Made by a program: the position numbers and the translations under genes. The notes below the pieces were generated by a model. It did not search any database and had not been told where the DNA came from. It saw only the letters and a list, made by a program, of their open reading frames with translations. This document shows positions 43,166 through 53,940 of a DNA stretch of 64,000 nucleotides, piece after piece. The stretch's first letter is position 1. Each line of letters opens with the position of its first letter. Source of the DNA: Acholoe squamosa (taxonomy: Eukaryota > Annelida > Polychaeta > Phyllodocida > Polynoidae); contig OX439038.1 in NCBI GenBank assembly GCA_949317995.1, positions 1,816,001 through 1,880,000 of the forward strand. Reading direction: 5' to 3'.

Positions 43166-43345
43166 CTTTGGTTGGCCTTTGTCGTCGAGACAGAGTAAGG
43201 TTTTTGAACTGTTTTTCCTGGTCGATATGGTGTTGGAGGCGTTCCTATCGACTGTGTGCAAAAATGGTCGCTGAGCAATGATCACTACTGGTAGATCGAA
43301 AGGTTTTCCCAAGGAGCCCGCTTGCCTACGTCTTCTAGCCGTGTG

Positions 43346-45779
43346 TCATTTTCCCGCGGAGAAGTAGGTGGGTGGCAGATTTTGTCTCATCCCCATCTCC
43401 ATGTACATTTGTACCTGTTCTGGGGTAAACGTCACTGGCTGAGCGGCTGCAGTACTTGCAGATCCGGCAGTGGCGGGTGCTGAAGTCTTTTTAGGGACTA
43501 AACGACCTCCTTTCCCACAACCAAGGTCTGGCTCTCGTGGGTCAGGTCCTTGTGTCATGGATGGAAAGTTACGAGTGTTCATCTTCCCTGGTTTAGATAC
43601 AGCGCCTGCATATCCGGCAGGTCCGGGTCTCTTGAAGACAGGAGTACCCTGGGCCTGCTCATGTGGGTGACGTGCCAGGGGGGATCTGGAACGATCATCC
43701 GCCCTGGTTTTAGTGACAGTAGTAGACTGACCATTGCCGTTGCCACCTCTGTTCTGGTCTCTCCTAACTCTCTCTCTCGCTCTTTTTCCTTCTTTTCCAG
43801 ACTCCTCGCATTTCTACCAAAGAGACTCATGCATGTCTAGTTTGCCCTTACCGGGAGTTAAGACAATCTTAGCGCAGAGTTTTGAATCCTTGGTCTTCGG
43901 AACTCCGCAGACGACTTGGTCCCCTGGTCGGATCTTCGACCAAGCATCTTCACTCAGACTATCGAACTTCTTTATGAGTTCCTGATGCATGTCCATAATT
44001 CGTTTACGGGCTGTATCTAGACCTTCGGCATGGGTCTTCTTCTTGTGTCTTGCCAGATCACTATGCCGGTTGTATTGGACCTTCGTAGTACATTTCTTCC
44101 CCTTCTTACCATAACTCGGGTCACAAATGTAAACCGGGTGATGGTGGAAGTGGGCCTCTACCAGATGCCTTTGGAACTAGGCTGAAGTGCTCCAGGTCCG
44201 GACCGAGACATTGCTAGTATCCTGGCAGATGGAGAAGGGACAAGACTTTTGATCATCTCCGTACCACTTCTCAAGTGCCCAACGTAGCTTGCGCCTCTGG
44301 GTATAGGTATAATACCCTTCGGTGTGGTTAAGCATAAGCCACATCTTACGATAGGCTTTGCTCGGATTGGGATCTTCGTCCGAAAGATGCATCCAATCCT
44401 CGTCGTCGGATTCACCATTCTTGTTCACTGTATCCGGAGAGGCATACAGAGTAGAACCGTCCTTCTTTACTCCGTATGCACAGTCTGAGAAACACGTTGG
44501 GCTCCGGGTTTTGAATCCGGATTTGGCGTTAGCCTAACGCTCGGCCTCAGTCTGAGTAGATGGGGTGGCCTTCTCATCATACTCTACTAAGGGCTCGTGT
44601 ACAGATTCCTCGTCCGAGGGAACTACCTCCATGGCGGTGCTACCAGTGGCTGAGGTGCTAGCTTTCAGGTCAGCTCTAGCAGAATCTGGGAGATTCTTGA
44701 GTCGCCGAGAAGCAGACCTCCTGTTTTTACTGACCTTCCAGTCTTCCGGATCCTTGGTTCCGGATTCACTGGAAGTAGATGCTTCTACCGGACTTGTGGT
44801 TTTCCCGGTAGCACTGCCAGTGGTTGTTTTGCAACTGGCCGAACTTCTAGCACCAAGCTTCAGGTCGGGGATTGGAGGTGCGGGTGCCTCCGCTTCCCTA
44901 TGAGCTTGCTCAAGGGCTTCCTGCTCCGCAGTCAGTCGACAGACGAGAATCGTCCGAAGGGCTGCGCTCCTGTCCAGTCCTGTAAGAGAGGTGTTCTGGA
45001 CTTCCGTGAGTTCGGCTTCGGCTATATAATAGCCATCATCCCACTGCTTGAAGTTAGCAGCGGCCTCCCGGTACTCCATCATTGTTCGGTACTCCGGCCG
45101 GACAGCACTGGGCGTGGGTAGGTTTGGCCTTCCGCTTCCGAAACGCAGCCTACCCAGTCAATATTTGTCTTCGTCAGATTCCACTGAGACCTGTCAGGCT
45201 TTGGATAAGCTCCTAGCAAGAAGGCTCTGTTAGCTTCATACAACACATGTCGAAAGGCGATGTCAACCATGAGTCCCCGTTGGAACCAAGGCCAGTCTCT
45301 GAGCCATTCTGGTGGCGTCCTGTTGAGCTGTTCGGGAGGCATAACACCCTCGATAGCCATTCTCACCTTTGGGTCCAGTTTAACTGGAGTACTGTCCGGG
45401 TTTACTACCTGTGCCTGTAAGTCCAGATGGACATACAGGTACCGACCATCATAGGCCGCTGGGAACGGATCGTCCACGGCCGGTTTCCACTGGTCCTTAG
45501 ATCCGTCAACTTGTGTAGTTTCAGATCCGGTTGCTTCTAACGTTGCTTTGGGGTTCGAAGCGTCTCCAGATCCATCGGTGGGAAGTGGTGACAACAGTTT
45601 TTCAGCGAGAATGAAGCCAACTTCTCTTCAAACGAGCGATCAGCGGATTCCTCCACTTACATCAGCTCACTTTCTGCCTGTGTAACAGGTGACAAAGCTT
45701 CCGGAAAAGCTTCTGCGGACGGAATCAGCGTATCCGGGTCACCGGATAGCTTGGCTGCTGCTACGGATTCCTCAGCCAT
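43346..45779 (-). pseudogene. Extra gypsy ORF, proximal part (before the LINE)
   Basis: A possible start is ATG at 45779. The frame is then broken by TAA (overlapping a GTAAGT) and frameshifts around 45600-45660 and 45100-45140. From 45082 to 43346 one frame runs on, interrupted only by three TAG codons (44536-44534, 44179-44177, 43816-43814). Visible features are an acidic N-terminal region, DWPWFQRGLMVDIAFRHVLY, a Cys/His-rich segment like a degenerate zinc finger around 44250-44040 (CPFSICQ ... FQRHLVEAH; YNRHSDLARHKKKTH), a basic region and a Pro/Thr/Ala-rich region. There is no signal peptide or membrane span, so it does not look like an envelope. No family recognised. Confidence 0.5.
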
Positions 45780-46179
45780 GACCGAAGGAATCACCACGGG
45801 AGTCAACTACTCCTTTTCCCATTCAAAAGAAGGGCGGTTGCTCGCCCGTCCTGAATACTGCCGAAAAACAATATGGCGACAAGCCAGCTTTACGGACGTC
45901 ATTTCCTCACTAGCTAGCGGGGTCATGAGAGGTCAGCCGAGACTGGACACGGTGACGTCATGCGGAAACGCACGTGCTACAAACGGAACATAAACAAACT
46001 GAGTGTTTTTAGGTAATTATCGCTCACGCCGATGACTCGTCTGGGGATTTAGTTGGAGTTTATGGAAAGCTTAAGCAAATCCACCGGATTATCCGTCCAC
46101 TACTCACTGGTACATCATACGGCGGCGACAAATAATCCGTTCCTCTAAATGTAAACATTACACTCGTTGTGTATACAGG
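45780..46179. other. Spacer between the extra ORF and pol
   Basis: No gene recognised within the element. Confidence 0.4.
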
Positions 46180-47976
46180 TTAGGTCACTGCAGTCCTCTG
46201 GGCAATTCGAGGGCTGCGGCGAATGTTTATCCCCTTCTTGGATAGTTCCTTTTCGGACCTGACAGTTTGAAGAGCTTTCTCTAGGTGTTTCTTGGCCTTC
46301 AAAACACCTTTCCTCTTCTTCTTGTCTTCACCTGCTGAGACTTTTTTAACTCCCCCACGCTTAATCGGTGTTGGCGTGGGTGGCACTGATTCAGATACCT
46401 TTTTAGGCCTACCTCGGCCTCTCTTCGGTATCGGGTCCTTTACCTGGTCTACTATCCGATTCAGATTCAAAATCTTTTCGAATCCTTCACCATACATTTC
46501 TGTGGAGGTCTCTCTCCCAGACCATTTCCTAAGCCTAGCCACATTTGACTTATAAAGTCGACCAAGGTCTGATTTAATAATTACGGTACAATCACTAATA
46601 ACTTGGGTAATTGTAAAAGGACCGTCCCAATTAGACGCTAATTTTATGTGTCTAAGTGGTTCGTGTAGTCTTAGTACTCTATCTCCGGATTGGAATTTGC
46701 GATGCTTTAGATCGGTATCATATCCAACTTTCTGCCATTTGGCACTTTTCTCCAAATCAATTCGGACAGACTCCTATGCTTTTTTGAATCTGTCCCTTAA
46801 ACATTCGACGAAAACTACATGACAAGGTAGCTCTGGGTCCATTCCTACGACTCCAAAAACTAAGTCTGCAGGCATTATTAGATCCTCTCCGAAAACTAGC
46901 ATATTTGGAGTACAGTTGGTACTCGAATGTACCGTACTGTTGTAAGCATGTGTCACAAAATGACATTGCTCATCCCAATCGTCCATGTTTTCATTAACAA
47001 GTGACTTTAGGACCTGAATAAGAGTTCTATTGAACCTTTCGACCAATCCGTCATTTTGTGGCCTATACAGATTGGTTCTTGTTTTGCAGATAGCCAAGTA
47101 TTCACACATACCTTGCCAGAGATTTGATTCGAATTCTCTGCCTTGGTCACTGTGTAGCATTAGTGGTACACCGAAAGTCAGTACCCAACCTTTTACAAAG
47201 GCCTCAGCAAAGGTGACTGCTTTGTGGTCCGGTAGTGGAAATACTTTGGTGTATTTCGTGTAGTAGTCACACACTACCATCATACAGGTATTATCATTAG
47301 CGGTTGTATTAAGTCCACTAATGATATCTACCCCGATTCTCGTGAATCTAACTCCGAAAAGTTCCTGAGACAGGGGAAGTTTGCCCATGCCGGGTCCGGG
47401 TTTGTTTTTACAACAGTACAGACAGGTGGTTACCCATCTTTGCAAGTCTCGTGACATGCCGGGCCAATAGTATTTTTTAGAAAGTCGTGCTAATGAGCGC
47501 TTTCTTCCAAAATGACCACTGGTCCGATGTCCATGACAGAAATACATAATGTCATGTCTCATTGCATGTGGTATAACCACTTGCATGAGTTTCTCACCAT
47601 TATTACATGGCTTCCAACGGTATAACACGCCTTTCCTGACTTCAACCTCTGTCCATTGAGCAAGAAACCTTCTCATTTCTCTATTTTCCAGGGAGACCTC
47701 TGGTCTGGCTGGACGTATACCCTTTGGTACCAAGTGCAGTAGCTGTGCAGTTATCGAGTCAGCTTCCTGGAAACGTCGTATGTGATCCATAGACCATTCC
47801 AGTACACTGGCAACTAGGGGTTCAAAAGGTCTTCGAATCCCTGCTAAAACTTTTCTGTGAGCTCCACAATCAGTACAATCCAGATTATCACATTTCCGAA
47901 TTGGTATTCGAGACAAAGCATCAGCATTTAAATGCTTAACTCCAGGTCTATGCTGAATCTGGTGATGTTCAAGACC
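46180..47976 (-). pseudogene. Gypsy integrase and C-terminal tail
   Basis: HHCC zinc site: HGHRTSGHFGRKRSL, then CLYCCKNKPG. DDE core: GVDIISGLNTTAND (D), HSDQGREFESNLW (D) and NDGLVERFNRTLIQVL (E). A TAG at 46776-46774 interrupts it; the same frame continues with a GDRVLRLHEPLRHIK barrel-like segment and a Lys-rich tail ending RRSPRIAQR (46195-46221). The upstream end is the TAG at 47979-47977 that cuts the RNase H/integrase linker (RPGVKHLNADALSR). The catalytic triad is intact. Confidence 0.8.
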
Positions 47977-49333
47977 CTATTCGGATAAATGGGCTAGCCA
48001 CCGACCTAACATACCTTCAGCATCTCGGAAGTTCAATAACCATCTTAAAGAGGAATGATCCGTACGTAAAGTAAAGTCCGTCCCCCATAAGAAATGTTTG
48101 AACTTTTTTGTATATACAACTACTGCTAACAGTTCTCGTTTGGTCGTGCAGTAATTGCGCTGAGTTTTACTCAGTGTATTGCTAGCAAAGGCAATTTGTA
48201 CCTCCCTCCCATTTTGGACTTGCGAAAGGGCTGCACCAATGCTGTCATTACTAGCATCCGTATCCAGTATGAAATGATCCGTCTCATTCGGATATTGCAA
48301 TACGGGAGTACTCGTGAACAGATCTTTTAGCTTTTGAAAAGCAGATTCCTGTTCATGCGTCCAAGGAAATTTTTCCTTGGTACTTCCTGGAGTCCAGTTA
48401 GCTATTACTTGCAATAGGTAACTGACTCTAGAATAATTCGGAATAAATTCCCTATAATAGGAACAGAATCCTAAAAATGATCTCACTTCTTTAGGTGATT
48501 TAGGTCTATTCCAATTCGTAACTGAATCGATTTTATCGGGATCAGCTTTTATCCCTTCATCAGAGATGATGCAGCCCAAATAATCTATGGACTTTCTAAA
48601 CATGTGACATTTTTTAGGTTTCAATTTGAGACCATTAGAAATAATACGTTCTAATACCAATTTAAGATTGTTAGAACATTCTTCGAATGTTTTTCCGAAG
48701 ACTATTACATCGACAAGATATACGAGACATCTTTTCCACAATAAATCACTTAATATAGTTTCCATCATTGCTTCAAATGTAGCTGGTGCATTGCACAAGC
48801 CGAACGGCATTATGTTATATTGGAATAGTCCAATATGACTCGAAAATGGTGTTTTCTCCATATCTGATGGGTTCATTCCCACTTGCTAATATCCCGATTG
48901 CAAGTCTAGGGTACAAAACCAACTGTTACCTCCTAAGGAGTCAATGGTTTCGTCTATTCTCGGTAATGGATACGAATTCTTCTTCATAACTTCATTCAGC
49001 TTCCTGTAGTCTATGCAAAAGCGTATAGTACCATCTTTTTTGGTTACCATACATACAGGACTACTCCATGGACTATTGGATGGGACTATTACATCCTGAT
49101 CCAACATCTTGTTTATTTCCTCTTCAGCTACTCTTTTCTTTGCTAAAGGTAACCGGCTATACGGTATTTTAAAGGGTTCCGCATCTCCAGTATCTATTTT
49201 ATGTACTACCTTATTTGTCATACCTAGTTTTTCACCAGGTTTGGCAAAGGCAGTTCTATACTTACAGAGCAATTCATGAAACTCTTTCCGATATTCCGGA
49301 TTTTCTAATGAAGTTTCTTCAATACAACTTTAA
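47977..49333 (-). pseudogene. Gypsy reverse transcriptase and RNase H, active site altered
   Basis: RT palm and fingers: [47 protein letters not shown], then TAG at 48888-48886 where the family has Trp (SGYWQV), then FGLCNAPATFEAMM. The catalytic box reads YLVDVIVFG instead of YLDDIIVFG, so the first Asp of the pair is Val. RNase H residues remain: LDTDASNDSIGAALSQ (D), TKRELLAVV (E), LRTDHSSLRWL (D). The frame upstream of 49272 shifts near 49300-49340. This copy could not reverse-transcribe. Confidence 0.85.
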
Positions 49334-49340
49334 CAAGTCA

Positions 49341-50341
49341 TCAGAAATTTTTGTCATCTGTTACCTTTTGTAAGTTTAACTTACTATCCTTTACAGTTTC
49401 TGAAAGGGTCACGTTTCCAAAAACTTGTCCCTTTTTTAGGTAGATAGTAACGTTTCCAGTATTGGAAACAGGCACTACCGACCAGGATGCATTCACTACT
49501 ATAGTGTCTACGGATATCAATCCGATACTTGACAAAGTAACTACATCTGGTTGCGCATTGCAGGATCGCTTCTCACAAGCTCATCACAGGCTACACCTGC
49601 AGGAATTCGCACAGTGTGTGCAATGCTAGCCATACTGCTTACTTGCCTTAGTAGGCATCTAACCTTTACCGGATACGGGTATTTCACACTCAACACTCCT
49701 GATTGGGGTTATAAAACCACCCCGTACAGGGATGCAAAATCCAACCCGAGTATCCCTTCATCTGCTATATCCGCAACGGTGGCACTCATGACATAGTCAT
49801 GTATCCCATCCAGTTGCAACTTCACACAAGTTCTTCCATACGTTTGCATGGTACTGCCATCGGCCGTTTGAGCATTTCCTCCCGATCTGAGAGTATCCTG
49901 TTCATTCGGAATAAGATCATAGAACTTCTTGGAGATACAGGAATGGCTAGCACCCGTATCCATAAGAAATTCGGCAGATCTTCCGTTAACAGTGAGGCAA
50001 ACATACCACCGTCTTCCGTTTAGAACAGAGGGTGTGTCCGTGACAATTGGGACGTCATTGTTCACACCTGGATTCAATCCACATCCTTTCAGGTATTCCA
50101 GACAAGGATGACCCGGGGGTAGGTGGGCACTACCAACCCTGGCTAAAAAATAGCCACCTACCTCGTCACCGATATTGGGTTTCCCCTGTGCTCCCTGGGC
50201 ACCTGTTATATCGGCTTCCCTAACCTTCCGGGTGTCTACAACCACTCCGGTGTTAGGCGATTTTGCTACTGCATGCGAACTATCATTACGGATGGTGATA
50301 TCATGGCAAGATTTGTCACTGGGATCCCCTTCTCTGCCCAT
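49341..50341 (-). pseudogene. Gypsy aspartic protease region
   Basis: The retropepsin active site is EFLMDTGASHSCISKKF, and the second conserved element is GILGLDFASLYG. The frame then has TAA at 49711-49709, continues with coding-like sequence (TVRIPAGVACDEL), and shifts frame near 49550 into VDTIVVNASWSVVPV. The protease sits between the zinc knuckle and RT, the usual Ty3/gypsy place. Confidence 0.75.
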
Positions 50342-50343
50342 AG

Positions 50344-50652
50344 GGGGACCCCTTCTTAGTTTTCCTCCGTTGTTGAACCAGAGACACCTTCCTGTCTACG
50401 GGGGACAGGTTTCTCAGCCATACATTCGGATGCATAGTGTCCTAATTTCTGGCATCTGAAGCATCTCCTCTGGGATTTATCTACCCGAGGTCTTTTCAGA
50501 GCCTCTGTTAATCCAGCTATCAATGTCTCTACCAAATTCGTTGGAGCAGCAGCGGCTGCTACGGTAGGAGCGACTGTGGCTGTGTTACCTGCTTGAATCG
50601 ATCCGGAGCTATTTTATTAGCAACGGACCCTCCTTTTCCTTTCAGATACCCC
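50344..50652 (-). pseudogene. Gag nucleocapsid segment with CCHC zinc knuckle
   Basis: CFRCQKLGHYASEC (50463-50422) matches C-x2-C-x4-H-x4-C. It is preceded by an Ala-rich linker and reached from the capsid segment only through two frame changes (about 50640 and 50560). Binds element RNA in the family. Confidence 0.75.
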
Positions 50653-51420
50653 TTACTGTTTCTGCCGGTAATACTTTCCAGCTACCTGGACTGACCCAAT
50701 ATATTCTCCATTTTCATCGGAGACATATTCGTCTTCCTGGTCAGCCTCCTGCAAGTCAACTGGGGCCAATTGGGAAGTTTCATATACTTGAGGGGGGGCA
50801 CCTCCGTATTGTAGTGGAGCTGTTCGTACAGTGTTAGGTCCTAGACCCACTAGCCTTTTCTTCATATCGTGTCCATCGATCGATATAAAGAGGTCACTGA
50901 AAGATGTATCATCCTTCCAAGAATCCCAAACTACTTGTTTGTGATCCGGATCCCGGAATCCACTATAGAATTGTGTAAATGATTCTTGCAGATAGCAGTC
51001 ATCATCATGAGCCCAATTCGGACGTGCCTTTGATAACAAGTCCTGTAGCTCCAAACCAAAGACTTTATAAGATTCTTCCGGTGTCTGAGTTCTCTTCTGA
51101 AAGCTTACCCGTGGATCTTCTCTTATGATTGAACCAAATAGGTACGCGGCACATTCGACCAATTGATCATAGGTGCCGTATATTCCGTATGCTGCTCTCC
51201 ATTGGTTGAGGGCTACTTTTCCGCCTTTGTTCAACCAACAGATCAAATAAGGCGGAGCTTCTTCTTTTGTCCAACCACTACAGTTGACTTCGTCGACAAA
51301 AGCCTGATACCTATCCTTCCATGGATCATTCGAATCATAGGGAGGAGGTATCCTTGCCTGTCTACGAGCCGGATTATTACATCCTCGTAGTCTGTCTGCT
51401 TCTCGCATGCTCCAGTTCAT
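50653..51420 (-). pseudogene. Gypsy Gag capsid segment
   Basis: About 255 codons starting with Met at 51420. Contains helical capsid-like regions with aromatic anchors (YQAFVDEVNCSGWTKEEA, PYLICWLNKGGKVALNQW, YDQLVECAAYLFGSI, SYKVFGLELQDLL). The layout fits a retrotransposon Gag capsid core: upstream of a CCHC knuckle and about 200 residues of mostly helix. Continuous in itself but separated from its neighbours by frame changes, so the whole Gag is not intact. Confidence 0.6.
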
Positions 51421-51557
51421 TTGTATAAATTCCCATCTTTATTCATTGGACTATGTGCAAACAACCACTTAATGTAATAACTGAACGAGGATTCACATTG
51501 TCTAATTTTACCACTTTCTGTATGAATAGTGACTTGACAATAAAACATTTTCAAACC

Positions 51558-52445
51558 TCACTTCCATGCCATCTGCTCCCTTCCGGTAGCAGTCAATGAC
51601 CAAGTTTTGGATACATTGGCTTCTATTAAAGATGTTTTGCTTCCCTGCTGGCATGGATGTTTTCCTCTTTGGTTTCCTGCCATCTTCTCCCGATCCTGAT
51701 CCTCCAGATCCAGATCCACCAGGGCCGCCTGGGGGATTACCTCCGGGTGGACCATTATTGGGGTAATTCCCGGACGGACCGTTGGGGTACCCACCTCCAT
51801 AACCAGCATTTCCAATTCTTCCGGAAGATCCATACCCGGGATAGGAATAATTTTGATTCCCTCCCTGGTTATATGTATTCCCATAATGATAGTTACTTCC
51901 TCCTGCGGATTATAGTTATTACTATATCCATGAGGAGTTGCTCTCGGTAAATATGTTCCCCCTACCACATTGGGTTGTGGAGGATTCGGTCTAGGGAATC
52001 GTCCACCATTAGGTACATTGCTCGGACCCGAGGTTGGGTTAGGCAATCTTGCACCTGTTGGAGTGCTATGTCCGGGTTGAGAAAAATACGAAGGTGGTGT
52101 AAGTAAATTTCTCGCTGGTCCTGGTGCCTGTGGTTGAGCCACTGGTGTAGTGTTATTTCCACTAACTGTATTAACATGAGTCCCTCTAGTTTTATGACTC
52201 AGATCTGGTATAGGTGGTGCCGGACCTACAACCGTATCAAGCACAGGAGCCTGAGGTGTAGGTGCACTATTGGTGGGTCCTTTGTTCGTTCCAACCTGTA
52301 TAGAGGTACTATTTGGAACACTTACTCCGCTGGATGCGGAATGATCCGGCTTTTTGTAAATTCCGGAAACTTCATTCTTATCTGCCCCATCAGTAACAAA
52401 TGGGTTGTATCTGCTGGGCGTTACATCCTGGGATGTATTTGCCAA
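51558..52445 (-). pseudogene. Gag low-complexity segment, Gly/Asn/Tyr/Pro-rich
   Basis: The first part is Pro/Asn/Thr-rich (ARLPNPTSGPSNVPNGG). At about 51900 the coding-like signal passes to another frame, which is strongly Gly/Asn/Tyr/Ser-rich (GYGGGYPNGPSGNYPNNG) and ends in a Lys-rich patch, while the frame seen here becomes hydrophobic and less plausible. One indel probably lies near 51900. The segment resembles disordered condensate-forming regions. Confidence 0.5.
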
Positions 52446-53165
52446 ATTGTGGATTTGGATCTATAGTAGTCAGTTGTGCGGCTTCTACGTATTTATCTAA
52501 GGTCAGTGCAGTATTCTGCAGATCCTGAAGCTCATTCATGAGTTTCTGTCTGTCTTCTTCCAGTTGTTTATTATAAGCTATAATGCCCATCTGGAGAGTT
52601 TCATTGTCTTCAGCTTGCTTACTGCACTGATGTATGTCTGGATACGAGTGTGTCTATTGTCATATTCTTTATTGAATGACTTTTTCATTTCTTGAAGTTT
52701 TCTTTCTTCATTTTCTAATTCTTTCATATATTCACTTTTTCTGGTTTCGAATTCATTTCGCATACCGATTAAGTCTTCTTCCAGATGCAGTTTTTCATTG
52801 ATTACTTCATCTTTTGCTTTGATCAAGGTATTCAAATTCTCGTTCAAAGTAACATAGGTTTCGTTTAACAACAGGACATCCGGTTGTTTAAATTCCTCAC
52901 CTTGCGGTACCGCATATGTTACATCGCCGTCTATGGCGCTGTAATCTAGAATCGCTAGTTCAGGTCTGGGTATACTGTATGGTAATTTTCCAAACGTAAC
53001 CCTTTTTGGCATAGGTGCCGGATGTTCTGGATTAGTGCTTCCACCAACTTCGAACATCGAATTACTTAATTCATCAACAAGTGGTTGTTGGCCCATTAAA
53101 CTATTCTTTCTCTGTATGGATTGTTCCCTCCATACAGAGTCTGGTATGTTTTCTTCACTATCCAT
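52390..53165 (-). pseudogene. Gag N-terminal coiled-coil segment
   Basis: The frame is open from 53306, but the first ATG is at 53165 (MDSEENIPDS). A long coiled coil follows (NLNTLIKAKDEVINEKLHLE, RKSEYMKELENEERKLQEMK). A one-base shift near 52600-52630 moves the coding signal into the frame 52590-52390 (QLEEDRQKLMNELQDLQNT), and another near 52440 leads into the next segment. Starts just inside the 5' LTR. Confidence 0.5.
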
Positions 53166-53285
53166 CTTATAGTGAGGTCCGGGATCTCTCCAAGATGCAG
53201 TGTCTACATCTTGTGAGTTTGAATGGGTATCGATCAACAATGACCCATTGCCATTCTCCTGGCCAGTTGATTGCCCTTCAGGGTT

Positions 53286-53560
53286 ATTTATTACATTAAC
53301 ACTCACGGCTACCCGGAAGGTGGTACAAGGGCAGCTAATAGATAAGGATATTACATGATCAGAGGCCGGGAGGGCCTCTGACGTAGCGGCTGAGCCCCGG
53401 TCTTTATATATGGACCTAGGTGTTTGTCGTCAGATGTCCCCACAGGCCCGGATCGATGCTGCCACCTATCCGGAAACTGAGGAACACCCAACGACTGGAC
53501 TCACCCGCCAAGCCAGACGGTACCCTACACTATGGTTTATATTAACGTACCTCTACAATA
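53286..53560 (-). repeat. 5' LTR of the gypsy element
   Basis: 275 bp, partner of 35920-36186. It contains an 8-bp CTACCCGG segment absent from the other copy and a TTTATATATGG stretch that could be part of the promoter. Confidence 0.85.
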
Positions 53561-53940
53561 GTGAGGGTCATGTGATAAATAGCGATTCAATGCACTGTGT
53601 CCACTTGTCATCAGGGTCAATGAATGCAGTGAGAATATTCCATATCAATTGGATAAATAGAATTGAGTGAGATATCATAATTTTGATATGAGGGTCTAAA
53701 ATGACAGAGGTATCTAAGATAGAGTAATAAAATAGTAATATCAAAATTAAATGTGGCCCCAGGTGCTCCTTTCAGATCTGGCATGAACTCGCGCTGCATT
53801 TTATATGTGTGAGGTGTGCCTGAAATACACCCTATGTATCTGTGGAGGGTGTGGGAAGCTAATTTTTTAATACCATCAAAGTGCTCTTTATCTCGGTAAA
53901 ATCACAGGTGTTAGAAACTGTGATAATCATCTTCTTGTGA
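53561..53940. other. No gene recognised
   Basis: AT-rich flank of the LTR element. Confidence 0.5.

Larger units (their letters stand above)
38112..43345 (-). mobile_element. Nested non-LTR retrotransposon (CR1/jockey-group LINE)
   Basis: A two-ORF LINE lies on the same strand as the gypsy element and splits its extra ORF: coding sequence stops at about 43346 and resumes at about 38111. It has an ORF1 with an RNA-binding-type region plus a NADAR domain, an ORF2 with endonuclease and RT, and a ~430-bp 3' region ending in an A-rich run near 38113. It must be younger than the gypsy insertion. Exact ends and a target duplication were not determined. Confidence 0.75.
35920..53560 (-). mobile_element. 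Large Ty3/gypsy-type LTR retrotransposon with nested LINE
   Basis: The direct repeats 35920-36186 and 53286-53560 are its LTRs. On the minus strand the order is 5' LTR, gag, protease, RT-RNaseH, integrase, a further long ORF, a ~1.4-kb untranslated stretch, a purine tract GGGGGAG and the 3' LTR. The PR-RT-RH-IN order is that of Ty3/gypsy. Without the ~5.2-kb LINE the element is about 12.4 kb, large for the group. The LTRs differ at roughly ten sites plus an 8-bp insertion, many being CpG changes, so it is not young. Stops and frameshifts run throughout. No target-site duplication or primer-binding site was recognised. Confidence 0.85.

Noticed and set aside
35870-53590. Target-site duplication of the gypsy element
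   Set aside because: Bases next to 35920 (GGATG) and after 53560 (GTGAG) do not match, so no duplication is claimed.
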